Below, piece after piece: positions 25,428 through 39,590 of a DNA stretch of 64,000 bases. Each line of letters begins with the position of its first letter. Position 1 is the first letter of the stretch. The DNA is from Parus major (taxonomy: Eukaryota > Chordata > Aves > Passeriformes > Paridae). Location of the stretch: positions 42,941,645 to 43,005,644 of the forward strand of contig NC_031799.1 in assembly GCF_001522545.3 (NCBI RefSeq), written 5' to 3'. Below the pieces are notes generated by a model. It did no database searches. It saw only the letters and a list, made by a program, of their open reading frames with translations, and had not been told where the DNA came from. The position numbers and the translations under genes were made by a program.

Positions 25428-25506
25428 TTTTTGTACTTTATACTTTCGTATGAAGTACAAAAAGTACTCGCTTAATACTTACTTTTTGTACTAGGTACAA
25501 AAAGTA
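25428..25506. repeat. Cluster of GTACAAAAAGTA inverted repeats
   Basis: Two hairpins lie side by side. TTTTTGTACTT (25428-25438) pairs with AAGTACAAAAA (25453-25463), and TACTTTTTGTAC (25480-25491) pairs with GTACAAAAAGTA (25495-25506) over a 3-nt loop. All four arms share one core, so alternative pairings between hairpins are also possible. A further partial copy (TTTGTACTAAGTA) follows at about 25521. No transposon family is recognised. Confidence 0.85.
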
Positions 25507-27903
25507 CTTACTTAGCCCCCCTTTGTACTAAGTAATAAGAGAATCAACTGTCAGAATTAACTACTGGAATAGCAGGAAGGATCCCTTATTCTTCGATGCA
25601 TGTATGGGCACCCTCAGTCAAGATGAAGCTTTAAATTGGAGAAGTTGGAGGATAGGGTTTCTTATGCAGCCCTTATGTTGACTAGTTTTGTCAAGTAGGG
25701 GAAAGAGCACACCCTCCCGCTTGCTGGGTGTTCCTCCTTCACATCCCAGCCATAGCTCTGATAGGCAAAGCAGAAGCTGGGAGCTGCTGTACTGTTAATT
25801 TCACTAAGTGGCAGATGCTGGTGCTTCCTTTCTTTCTAAACTTTTGGTGGTTTGTGGTAAGGTTGACTCTCATAATACACTGGTTCCTAGCAGGGTACAG
25901 ATGTTTCTTGTCAGCTTTGGCCATCTTTCAGGGCTATAAATGCTACCTTTAATAAAAAGCAGTGGTGAAAGAGGACTGTGATTTATAGTGAGTGAGGTGC
26001 TGTGAGTTGTCATGGCTTTTGAAGCAGCATTTGTACATGAAAAGCTCCACAGATGTGTTAGCTCACCTGGGTATGCCTTGCTCTTGTCAGTTGTTAGAGA
26101 TGGGAATTTGAAATTAGTTGTGCCTGATTTGAATGGACAAGGTGTTGCTCAGGGCTTGTGTCAGAGTACTCTGTCATTTGCTTTCTTCACATGTTTGGTA
26201 TAGGTCAAATTTAGAGAATTTCAGACATTGGCTAGTGGTTTTGGATAGGGCCGAGGAGGCATTTTCCGCAACAATCATGTCAGGAGGGGCTTTTTTTCTT
26301 TTCTAGGCTAACTGATGGCCAGTAACATTAGTGTTGTTGGAATCGTATTTACAGTATTAATTTTCTGCTACGCATTGAGACTGACTCCCTTTTATTATAG
26401 CGCCATTTTATTTACACTGAAATAAATGCAAACCAATGCAAATCCCCAGTTCTTGTAGGAAAAGGTTAGATTTCTGTTTTCCCCAGATACTTGATAAAGA
26501 AGTTGTACCCACAGGGTGGATGTATGATACTTCTGATGTTGTAGGAGCACTGAGAGGATGGAAACAGAGGTGAAATAGGCAAATCTCTGTTCTGTACATG
26601 TCCTTAAAGCATGCATGGAAAGAGAGGTAGGAAGCAGATGATTTGTAGCATGCAGAATATCAAATATTTTTATTTGAATCTCACCTTATATGAAGATCTC
26701 ATCTTTGAGGAATCAGTAAGTGGCTAGCAGACATTTGAGTAAATGGCTAGACAGTTGTTACTGGAGCACAGCAATCAGTTGTCTTAACCATGGCTTGTCA
26801 AGTCTGAAAATTACAGTGGTGTGTGAAACTGTGGTATGTTGTTTACAATGCTGTGTGTTCAAAGTCATCTTTAACTCATTCCACTCATATCTGCCCTATG
26901 CATGACTCTTGCTGATCATTCATCAGCCTTGTGTAAATGGGGTTTTAGGAAGAGCTGAGATTTTGAAAAAAACTTTCATGGTAGTGTCAGAGAAAAGCTC
27001 TTCTAAAGTTAAAAGCCTACCTTTTTGAAGGTATGTCTATGTGGGGGTGCACTTTTTGGTGTGGTGGGCTCTTGACTCTTTCATGGGAGAAGCAAAGCAG
27101 GCACACAGCTCAGCCAGAGCTTTACTATTGTACTAGAGGCGGGAGGAATCTATAAGTGCATGTTTTATCTGAAGTGCCCTGGGGTTGCCATGCTGAACAT
27201 CTTGACTTTGAGCAGCTGGTGAGGGAAATAATTGGCACCATTAGGGAGCAGGAGGGAAGCAAGGAGTTCTCCAGGCTGGCATGGGTGGTTTGTGTCTCTC
27301 ATAATCCAAACTGGGCTCCTTGCTTTGAGTCCAACTTTTTCTAGCAGTGTCTTCCTATGCGATGTCCACTGCTCATGGGCGACACAGGAGCCACTGAGAG
27401 TTCTGGTGATACTATTTTAGATTTAAGGAATTGTGTAGTTTCCAGGACAACTGGGGAAGAATGAGGAAAGGGCTTGTTCTGACTCAGCTTGGAGTAGCTG
27501 ATCGCCCTTTTTTAATCACTGCATTTCTCCAGAAAAATTGTTTATTTCCTACTTTTAAAGAGGCCTCTTTGAGCCAAGCAGGCAATTGGGTTAAAAATAC
27601 TAATGCAAGAAGCACTCAGGTACAGTTGTAGGCTGATAATAGCAAAGAGCTCTCTCTGAGGTGAGCCCAAGTTGAGGATACTTAGCCTAGTCAGAAGGCA
27701 AGTCCATATTTGGCTGTCTTTTAAACACCCTTAACTTCTGCTGGCTGCTAAGTGAATATCCCTGTTCTGCATTGCTCCTTCTGTTAAGTGGGTTTTGTTA
27801 CATTATGTCATCTTGCCTCTGTACAATTAATTGCCTTCCATTCTAAGAGGAATCTCTAATGTTACCTTATTTTTCTTCTTTCCATGTTATTTTCATCTCA
27901 CAG

Positions 27904-28110
27904 CAATGTTGAACTACAGAATGTGGTGTTAGACTACAGTGCAGCCATGGGGAGCAATGAACTTCAGGAGAAAGATGCCACTGGAGCCCCTGGCCACGAT
28001 CTCAGCAATGGCAGCAGCAGCAATTTGGAAGCAGCCAGGCGCCTGGCTAAGCGCCTCTACCATCTGGACAGATTCAAACGCTCTGATGTGGCAAAACATT
28101 TGGGTAAAAA
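27904..28110 (+). CDS. PSD3: PSD3 coding exon leading into the Sec7 domain (207 nt)
   Basis: Acceptor TCTCACAG ends at 27903 and donor GTATGT begins at 28111. One nucleotide completes a split Ser codon, then 68 codons, then AA of a split Asn. The sequence runs from a linker (LSNGSSSNLEAARR) to LAKRLYHLDRFKRSDVAKHL, the conserved first helices of the EFA6-type Sec7 module. ATG at 27947-27949 sits in GCAGCCATGG, a near-optimal Kozak context, and is in frame. Together with the CpG island 10 kb upstream it could start an N-terminally shortened, Sec7-containing isoform. The linker before NGS is divergent from the mammalian sequence, while the Sec7 part is nearly identical. Confidence 0.96.
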
Positions 28111-28211
28111 GTATGTGCTGATAAGAGGCCTTTAGCCACATTCTTATTGATGGTTCTGGAGGGGCTCATTCTTGAATGATAACCTTTACTTATTTCTTTG
28201 CTTTTATTTAG
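28111..28211 (+). other. PSD3: Minimal PSD3 intron, 101 bp
   Basis: GTATGT donor and TTTTATTTAG acceptor bracket only 101 bp, close to the lower size limit for vertebrate introns and far shorter than the other introns of this gene. If retained, translation would continue for eight more codons and stop at a TAG (28133-28135), cutting the protein just inside the Sec7 domain. Confidence 0.93.
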
Positions 28212-28292
28212 CAATGAATTCAGCAAGCTTGTGGCTGAAGAATATCTTAAATTTTTTGACTTCACAGACATGACACTGGACTGCTCACTCAG
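28212..28292 (+). CDS. PSD3: PSD3 coding exon, Sec7 domain part (81 nt)
   Basis: The exon encodes NEFSKLVAEEYLKFFDF followed by TDMTLDCSL, Sec7 helices that help form the hydrophobic groove receiving ARF6 switch regions. It starts by completing the split Asn codon and ends with AG of a split Arg, before donor GTACAA at 28293. Most vertebrate PSD3 proteins have Gln in the position of the Cys in TLDCSL as far as I recall, so this Cys is a possible lineage-specific change. The exon is too short to stand out as an open frame but is unmistakable by homology. Confidence 0.96.
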
Positions 28293-29909
28293 GTACAATT
28301 CTATTTGTGGGCTTAATGTACTTATTTTAGTAACAGCTGTTTGCAGTGTTCTGATTTACATGGTTGTCCTTTTGGAATGTAAGAAGATGAAGAGAGGACT
28401 CTGATGTATTTTGGGCACAGAGCTTTCCTCTTCTGTTTGGCTTGGTGTGCTGCCATACTCTAGTGCTCCTGGAGTGTTAGCCATGTGGAGAGGGAAGTAT
28501 TTGGGTGGACCTGCTTAGGGATGGTCCTTGATACAGAGAAGCTGGAGAAAAATGTCCAGTCACTCTCACTAGTAGTCTGCCAGGTGCTAGTGAGGAATTA
28601 CGGTGTTGCTCACAGCTGATCTCAGATCTGCAGACTTTCTGGCTGATGCCTTTTGGAGCTTACCCTGCTTTTCTGCAGTGCAATAAGACCAGGGTTTGGT
28701 GTGGCTCAGCACCTCCTCTCTCTCTGTCTCCCCGAGGAATCCAGAAATGTGCAGAACAGCAAAAGCTTCTACATGGAAGAAGCTGTAATGAGTTTGGTAA
28801 CTGTCAGGGTGGTTGTTTGAAGACCCAGCCCTTCCATTTTATTTCCTTCTTGCACTGGACCTCAACAGTGTTTATTTTCAGTGCTTTTTTTCTCAGAAGT
28901 CAAAACACCAAGTTTGTGCAACAGTGGCCTGTTAGCACAGTTGCTGGTGTTCTAATATTTAAGGGGATTTAAATGAGTTTAACTCATTTGACTGAGGTTA
29001 CTTAAGTGTGAATTTTTTTTCTACTGAAAATCTAGGAGGTATGCATGCAGTTCTTAGCCTCTTTGCAAGTGCGTTTCCGGGGATCTGATGCCATGAGACC
29101 ATAGCAGATCCAAGGCGCCCACAAAGTCCTGCCTGCTGAATGCTGTGTAAATGGAACATGCCTGCCCAGGCATGAACCACTTGGTCCTGAGGCAGGGGGA
29201 GTGGAGCCAAGCTGGAGCACCTGCTCAGCATACAGTGGGAGCTCCTGGGCAGTGGGAGGTCTGCTGCTCGTTCCAGGTTTTAGCACCCCTGAAGCATGAT
29301 GCTAAATATATCCTTCTTTTAAATTGTTAAATCCAACACATAATTGCTTTGTGGCACATATTTAGCAGGTTTCTACTCCCTGTAGATCTCCAGTTAATAT
29401 TAATAGTTATGACCTTCTCTAAAATGTGCACAGGCTCATATAGGACTTAAACAAGCCAAGGGGTTGTTGAGGTTTCAAGAGTAGCTGGAGTAGTTGCCAA
29501 CTACATGCCTTAAGCATGCAGCAGCAGCTGGGGACAAAGAATCATCCCAAAGCCTGAGGAAACTGAGGCATACTACCTCATGGTTGGCATGGAGTGAGAG
29601 ATAACAGTGCTGTTGTTGCTGTTGTTGGCTCACTGACAAGCTGTGGTTTATTGAGCATTTTGGAAGCAGCTGCTGAGACCTGTGCTACCTCCCAGCTGTG
29701 GGAGGCTGCTGTGCAGCATCAGTGAAAAGTCCAAGATCTGGGAAGGGTTGTTCCTTCACTGTCCACTCCCTGGATCCATGTTGCCCATGCACCTCCTGAG
29801 AGCATCTCTTGCAACCTCTGCAGGACTACTGGAGGGGATGTGGTGGGGTGGCTGCTCCAGCTCCTGTCAGTGTCTGTTCTGGAGTCCAGCCCTGGATGGG
29901 GGGGAGCAG

Positions 29910-31475
29910 ACTTCAGGCTGCTCAGGGAACTAGTTAGTAAGGTTCCCTGGGAAAATGCTTCTGAAGGTGTTGGGATCCATCAGTGCGGTCACCACCTCTT
30001 AAGGACACAGGAACAGGCAAATTGAAAATGTTGGTCATGTGTCATGCAGACAAGGCAGAAGGCTAACTTGAATGACCGGGAGGTCTTCTGGAGCTAACAC
30101 AAAAAAAAGGTGTTTGTCCAATGGAGCAAGGTCAGGTGATGTGGGAGAAATACAGATTTGCTGCTCACCACTGTAGAGAGACAATTCCAGCTGACAAAGT
30201 TCAGCTGGAGTTGAACATGGCCGGTACTTGTGTGGGACAACAAAAATATTTTTTTCTTAATAAATCTATAGAAGAAGGCAATGCAGAATGGCTCAGTGCC
30301 TTGAGCTGGAGGACCATGGCTATGAGCTGACCCTGAACTTGTGTGGGATCTGCTGCTCCATCTGGATCCTCCTAAGTCTATGAGGCCTCATGGGATTTAT
30401 CAGAAATACTCAAAGAGCTGTTTGATGTCATTGTGAGGTCCTCTTAATAATTTTGGAATGATCTTTGGCATCTGGAGAAGTCCCAATTGTCTGGAAACTG
30501 TCTAACCTTCAAGAAGGACAAGAAGGATGACCCTGGAACCTATAGGCCTCTCAGTCTCCCTTCAGTGCCTGGTAAAATTACAGAGAGAATTATTCTGGGA
30601 GGTATTGAAAAATTCCTGAAAGATAATGCAGTGATCAGTCACAACCAGCACGACTTCATGAGGAAAAAGTCCTGCTTATCCAACCAAATTTCCTTTTATG
30701 ATAAGGTAACCCAATGATGATCAAAGGAAGCCAGTTGATGTAATCTTTTTGGTTTCCATAAAGCTTTTGATACTGTCTCTCTCAGGACTCTTCTGGAGAA
30801 AATGTCCAGCACTCAGCTGGATAAACTCTTCATGTGATGGGTGAGCAGCTGGCTCATGGATCAGGCACAAAGGGTTACAGTGGATGGAGTGACAACAGAC
30901 TGGTGTGACCTGTCACTTGTGGGGTACCACAGGGTTCCGTCCATAGCCCTGTGCTCTTCAATGTCTTCGTAAATGACTTGGACACAGGTCTCAAACATAT
31001 AGTAAGTTTGAGGGTACTAAACTGGGAGGAGGCATTGACTCACCCAAAGGAAGAGAGGTCCTGCATGGAGATTTTGATGAATGAGAGGTCTGGAAAACTA
31101 CCAAGTGTGTGAAAATTAGCAAGGGTGGGTTCTGGATCCTGCACCTGGGATAGACTGGGAAATGAGCTGCTGGAGAGCAGCACTGTGGAAAACGACGAGG
31201 GAGTCTTTGTGGAGGGCAAGTTGAATATGACTGAGCAGTGGCAGCCAGGAGGGCCAGCTGTGTTGTGGGGTGCATCAGGCACAGCATCACCAGCTGGGCA
31301 AGAGAGGGGATTGTGTCACTCTGCTCTCTACTGGGGCAAACTCATCTCAAGTGCTGGGGCCAGTTCTGGTCCCTTCAATATAAGAAAGATGGGAAGCTAC
31401 CAGAAAGTACCTGAAGACGGGCTGCAAAGATGGTGAAAGGCCTGGAGGGGAAGCCAAAGAAGAAGTCCGACTCAG
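29910..31475 (+). mobile_element. CR1 LINE, truncated and decayed ORF2 (RT region)
   Basis: The segment has the order typical of avian CR1 ORF2: the linker before RT, then RT blocks including TYRPLSLPSVPGKITERII (about 30538-30594), ISHNQHDF and [14 protein letters not shown] near 30940-30985. After that it jumps to the post-RT region. The catalytic FADD-type motif is missing: the sequence passes from the NDLDTG block straight to a KLGG-like block, indicating an internal deletion. Frame breaks and stops occur throughout, so it is dead. It lacks the CR1 3' end and stops near 31475, where the retroviral fossil starts. Same orientation as the host gene. Boundaries are approximate. Confidence 0.9.
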
Positions 31476-34200
31476 TTCTTTCTGGGGTGCCATGTTGCCA
31501 CAGAAGTTGCATCTCAAGGCCAGGTTGGTGTTTTGGGCCCTGGTGTGGGGCCTGGGGTTCATCTCCAGACATCCAGTGGTTGTTTCCACTGTTGTAAGCA
31601 TACAGTGCTTGCCTTGGTGGGTGTGCAGCAGTGTGATGTAACCAATTTGCCAGACTGCCCCATATTTGTATTTCAACCACCACCCACCATAGCAGAGAGG
31701 CCTTACCCTCTTGGCCTGCTTGGTCGCAGCGCATGTTTCAGTTGTGGGTAAGTGGGAGGTGCTGTCCATGGGGAAGTCCACCCCTTGATCACAAGCCCAC
31801 ATGTTTATTGCATCTCTCTTCTCTGATGGCCTGAGGCACCTTGAGCCCACTGAGACAGAAGTAATTTGCTCTTACACTGCCAGTCCAGATTAACCTGAGA
31901 CGCTTTAATCTTGGTGGCCTGATCCACCTCTCCATCGTTGTGATGTTCTTCAGTAGCCTAACTCCTGGGCATATGTGCATCTCATGATGTAGTTCTACAG
32001 CCAGCTTCTCTACCAGAGAAGCAATTTCCTGCCACGATTCATCAGCCCAGATTGGTTTTCCTCTGCACTGCCAACTGGCCTTTTTCTGTCAGTCCAGCTG
32101 TCCCAACACAGCATTTGCCACCATCCACAAGCCAGTGTAGAGGGAGAGTGCTGGCCATTTCTCTCCTTCAGTGATACCTGAAGACAGCTGCACAGCGTTC
32201 AGCTCTTCAACCTTAGTTGATCCGCCTTGTCCTTCAGTAGCTTCCGTGACTTGTCTTATAGGGTTCTCTACAGCTGCTTTCCATTTTTGAGTTGTCCCTG
32301 TGATACATAAGGAATTGTCAGTAAAGAGAGTGTATTCCTTTTTAGGTAACTAACTGACTGTATGGTGAGGCCTCCTCAGCATGTGTAATCTTCTCCTCTG
32401 ATGATGATGATAGTCTGAAATTTTCACCTTCAGGCCAATTAGTGATGACTTCCAAGATCCCTGGGTGATTGGGGTTTCCTGTTCAAGCTTGCTGTCTGGT
32501 CAGAGTAATCCAGTAACTCCATGGTGGCATGATGTGTTGCAGGGACTGTCCCTTTGAGTATCCAGCCCATCACTGGCAGCTGGGATGCCAGGAGGAGCTG
32601 TGCTTCAGTGCCAATCACTTCTGAGAGGTCCAACCCCTTCATAACTTGCGAGTGTCTCTGTTTCAGTGGGGGTACAGCTGGCCTCAGATCCTTTTCATGT
32701 TGGAATGTTTGTATTCCCAACTCCAGAACATCAGGGGTCATCATCTAGTCTCCATGTGTACCTTTTGCCAGCAACTCCAGGAGGGACCATTCTTCCTGGC
32801 TGCACTGTGGAGCATATTTTTTTACATCTTGTAATGTATTGACTAGCTACTGCATAAGCAGTCTCTTGTTTAATGTCTCTTGTTTAATTTCTTCAAAGTC
32901 TTATTATTGTTCAGGACCCTGCTTGAAATTGTTCTTCTTTGGGGTCATGTGATAGAGAGGTTTTACAATTTGACTGTAATCTGAAATCTGCATCCTTCAA
33001 AAACCCACAGTGGCTGGAAAGCCTTTTCCTACCACAGGTAGGAAAACCTGTGTTTCCTTCTTGCTGGTTGGTGGGACATAACTGCTGTTCCATTGACCGT
33101 GGATCAATGGAATAATGTCCTATTGCCTAATAATGTCCACCTTGCCATTTTACTCCTAAAAACTTGGGCAGGTCCCTTGACCTTACTTTGCTGTGTGGCA
33201 AAACCAGCCTTCAGGAGGATTTAGATAGCCTTCTCCCCTTTCTTGAAAACTCCTGCTGTGTTGCCCTGCATGATCATGTTGTCAGTATATTTCAAGTATT
33301 CTAGGACCTCACCCTTTTCCTCACTTCCTTTTCTAGTGCAGTCTGGATTAGTCCAGGATAAATAATGGGGTTCTGTTTCCACCCCTGGGTGTATAAGTTC
33401 CAGGTGTATGTCACACCCCTCCAGGTAGAAAAGGGAGGTCTGCACCCTGTTGCTAAAGGAACAGAGGAAAACTTGTTAGCAGTGTTGATGGTGGCACCAC
33501 TTCACTGCTTTGGACTCCAGCTCGTACTGAAGTCCCAGCATGTTGGGTGCAGTGGCACTCAGTGGTGGTATGACTTCATTCAGGCCATGATAGTCTGTTG
33601 TTCCCTGGGCTTACACACTGACCATACAGGACTGTTAAAGGGTGAAATAGTCTTGCTGACCACTCCCTGGCTCTCCAGTTCACGGATCATCTCATGGATG
33701 GGAGTCACAGAGTCCCAGGTGGCGCAGTATTGTCGATGGTGTGGTGATGTGGTAGTGACTGTACCTGCTGTTCTTCGACCCTCAACAGTCCCAAGGCTGA
33801 GGGCTCCTCTGAGAGACCAGCCAAGGTATTCAGCTGTATCGTTTCCTCTGTCTCCACAACAGCTATCCCAAAAATCCTAACAACACCTTTTTGGGTCTTG
33901 GAAATACCATCTTTTGAGGCAATCTATGCCAAGGATACATGAGGCCTCTGGCCCACTCAAGTGGGGAGTTTTTGCAATTTATTTCCAGTCATGCTCTCTC
34001 TACCTTCCAGTGCAGTCAGCTGTAGGGATCCCTTTGGCAGCCCAGAAGGAGATGGATTCTCTTCCCACATATCTTGATGGCATCAGGTTACCTCATGTGC
34101 TGGTGGGAACTAAAGCCTTACATTCCTGTGTGTCTGGTGTGACAGGGCCCTGGATCCACACAGTCCAATAGATCTGATTGTCCCTGTCTTCTACCTGGCT
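31476..34200 (-). mobile_element. Endogenous retrovirus pol fossil (ERV-L-like), degraded
   Basis: Read on the minus strand from high to low coordinates, blocks resembling protease (about 34170-33900), reverse transcriptase (about 33880-33220), RNase H (about 32300-32000) and integrase (about 31850-31500) appear in the normal retroviral order. All are broken by stops and frame shifts. In the RT active-site box the second aspartate is replaced (Tyr-Thr-Asp-Asn; Asn codon at 33278-33280). In the integrase core the first catalytic Asp is replaced by Gly (codon 31641-31643, after Trp-Gln-Ile). No gag, env or paired LTRs were recognised. The block order and motifs suggest a class III, ERV-L-type element, which is tentative. 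It cannot encode working proteins. Confidence 0.82.
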
Positions 34201-35538
34201 GGGGCCTGGCTAGAATTACTAGTTCTAATAATAGTACATGTTGCTCATTTCTTGTAAATATGAGCTGGAGCTCCCTTCAAGAGAATCAGAAGTAACATCA
34301 GCCCTTATATTAAAAATTAACTCTCTTCTGGCCAGAACCAGGACAGGAGCACAAAGTGGGAAGGACAGAGAAACTCTGTGAAGATTCACTTGTATCTACT
34401 TGTGAATTGGATTATTTGCAATACATTACATGTGAAATGAAGTTATTACCAGGCAGATCACACTCTGTGTGGGTGTGAGATTGTTGCAAGTACAGCCTGT
34501 CTCTGACCTTACATCAGAGAGAAAAAATTGAAGTTTATGCATCAAGACTAGATAGATGTGAATGTTCCAGCAGTATATTCCGTTCCTTTCGGATCTGGTG
34601 TTAGTTTCCTTCTCATGGGATGTTTAAAAATTATCTGTTAGACAGCCATTCTGTATGTCTTCTTTAGATCCAGAAGTTTTGTGTTTTCAGTATTTTCGTA
34701 GAAACATCCTGATAAATGAATGCAGAAGGTCATCTTTGGCTGTGACACGCATTTTTCTAGCAGGAAGAACGGCAATGTGGTTAAGAGGAGGGGTGGTCAA
34801 GTAGGAGAATAGAAGTGAAAGCTGTGTATCCTCCTCATTTCTCTGCACAGGCTTGCTGGCTATATCCAGTAAGTGTGCCCAGATGTGCAGCAGCCCTGCA
34901 CCCTGGGGTCTCATGAGCAAGAACCTCAGGAGGACCAAGTTACTTCTCCTGCTGTAGAAGCTCAGTGGGAGATGTTGCAACTCTTCTGCCCTTTTGCTCA
35001 GATATTTTCTGTGGGAGTCACACTCCTCCCAGACAGATGTGGTCCTGGTCACTCTGATAAGTGACCACACATTTGGTGTTAGCCGTAAGTGCTGTGCACT
35101 TGCTTGACTTCATCACCTGGAGTAGCTTCTCTGATTTGGAGAGCAGTACCAATGAGGTAAAGTTAAAAGGTGCAGGGATGGTGGGCAATTAGAAGAGAAT
35201 AGGGAACATCCTGGATATCTTATCATGCAAAAAACCCACATGTTCCAATTCCTTGCCCAAAGAAAAAAAAAGTAAAAAGTAAGAACGGCTCTTTCAAATA
35301 GTGGCATTATTTATTATTCTGTGGCTGAGACTGGTGGTAATATAAATCTTCCTTCATTTACTATAATGTTGGAGTTAACTATACGTGGAATGATAGCCCA
35401 GCTCCCTAGAAAGACTCCTTGGAACTGAATGTGTGCTTACATACTTCTTGCTGTGATGTGTGCTTTGCTCTTTGTACTGTGTGAAGCAAAAAGAGATTTA
35501 TTACCTTAATTTAACTTTTTTTTCCATTGCTCTTTTAG

Positions 35539-35651
35539 GAGTTTCTTTAAAGCTTTTTCGCTTATTGGAGAAACTCAGGAACGTGAGAGAGTTTTAATCC
35601 ACTTCTCCAGCAGATATTACCAGTGCAACCCAAATGCCATTTCTTCTCAAG
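35539..35651 (+). CDS. PSD3: PSD3 coding exon with Sec7 glutamic finger (113 nt)
   Basis: The acceptor is TTGCTCTTTTAG and the donor GTAATT begins at 35652. The peptide SFFKAFSLIGETQERERVL carries the GETQ loop. Its Glu (codon 35570-35572) is the invariant glutamic finger that expels GDP/Mg from ARF in all active Sec7 proteins. It is followed by HFSSRYYQCNPNAISSQ. The catalytic residue is intact, so exchange activity on ARF6 is expected, by knowledge of the family. The exon starts by completing a split Arg and ends with the first base of a split Asp codon. Confidence 0.96.
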
Positions 35652-38413
<2,762 letters not shown>

Positions 38414-39590
38414 TAGACTACTCCTCTCCACACCATGCTGGGACAGGGTGGTCTTGTGGCAGTCCCTGTGCCTGTGGCCTTCTTCTAAAGCCCCTGCAGA
38501 CAGCAAACAGTGAGAAGGCTGCACTCCTAGGCTGTTGTCCTGGGCAGGCCTTTCCAGCATGTCTTGATCACGCATGTATAAATTGGCATTGTGCCTGGCA
38601 TTGCCATAATGTTTGAGCATACTCCCTGTCCTCAGGCCTGTCTTTCTGGTGTGCTTACCATGCTTTCTGCAGCAGGCCCTGACTGGGAAGCTGTGCTTGA
38701 TATTGTCTTCCCATTTACAGTAGGTACAAACATGTGGGAAGGCAGAATAAAGATGGGAGATGAAGAAGTTCTGGGAAGGCCACAAAGGGAAGGTGGTGGT
38801 TGCAGGCATTCAGTTGCAGGGGGCAGATCTGGTGGAAGCAGAATTTTGCACAAATGATGAATGTACTCAGAGCCAAGAGAATGGAGGGGGCATGTGGGCA
38901 TGCTGAGTGGCAGCCCTGTGTTCCTGCACTGCACATCCACTGCCTGTGTGGGTGAAATAATATTCTGGTTTGAGTCCTCTTAATCAGGCTGCTGCAGGAT
39001 ACCAGCAGCCTTAGGATGGGTATTTCAGCACCCATGGTTCTGAGAACATACACCTGCTATGCAAGGTATTCCCATGCTGATGGGAAGCTTCCTTTGCCCT
39101 GGAGTTAGGATGGAGTGTGTAAAAACACAGGAAGCATGGCATGATAGTGTGCAAAAGCAGTGGCTTCAGCCAGGTGGCTCTGGGGCTTCTCTCTGGCTCT
39201 CCACTGCACTTGCAAGGGCTCTTTCAGGAGTGTGTCCCTTGGGAACTGTTAGACATTAAGGGTGTTGGGCAGCAGGACATGGAGGCACCCTGGGTCTGAT
39301 TCATGGGCTACTTTAGCCCCTGTGGGGGTACAGATAATAAAACCAAGACTTGAGTATTCACAAGGAGTTCTGAGACCCACCTCCCATTAACTGAATGCCT
39401 TTGTCTGAAGGTTGTGGAAGAAGGAGGGAGTAGGGAGTTGTGAAGAGTTTTTTTCTACGAAGGCTTAGCCTTCCCTACTGAAGGGTGTGTCAGTCATGTG
39501 TGAATGTGAGCAGAGGGTACAGGAATGTGCCCCAGTTTGTCTCTTGGCACACATGGCTTCTCTTGAGCACACCTCAGTGTTTCTGCACAG

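Larger units (their letters stand above)
14980..27903 (+). other. PSD3: PSD3 intron, about 12.9 kb, with internal CpG island
   Basis: This intron separates the N-terminal exons from the Sec7-encoding exons. It holds a perfect 12-bp-arm hairpin at 15805-15832, the CpG island at about 16.7-17.5 kb, a 41-base poly-A at 17983, a tRNA-Ile-derived SINE at about 18403-18548, a 77-bp exon-like segment at 18831-18907, an A/T low-complexity run at about 19311-19340, a purine-rich run at about 20847-20870, a 30-42 bp exon-like segment from 22719, and a cluster of inverted repeats at 25428-25506. Small tandem duplications lie near 20087 and 24749. The rest is unremarkable AT-rich sequence. Confidence 0.85.
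28293..35538 (+). other. PSD3: PSD3 intron, 7.2 kb, rich in retroelement remains
   Basis: This intron splits the Sec7 domain. It carries a + strand CR1 copy (about 29910-31475) followed immediately by a minus-strand endogenous retrovirus pol fossil (about 31476-34200). A 9-1-9 palindrome lies at 28971-28989. The sections 28300-29900 and 34200-35500 show nothing recognisable. Confidence 0.85.

Noticed and set aside
33365..33880. 171-codon plus-strand open frame
   Set aside because: It is antisense to the retroviral reverse-transcriptase remains and has no domain of its own.
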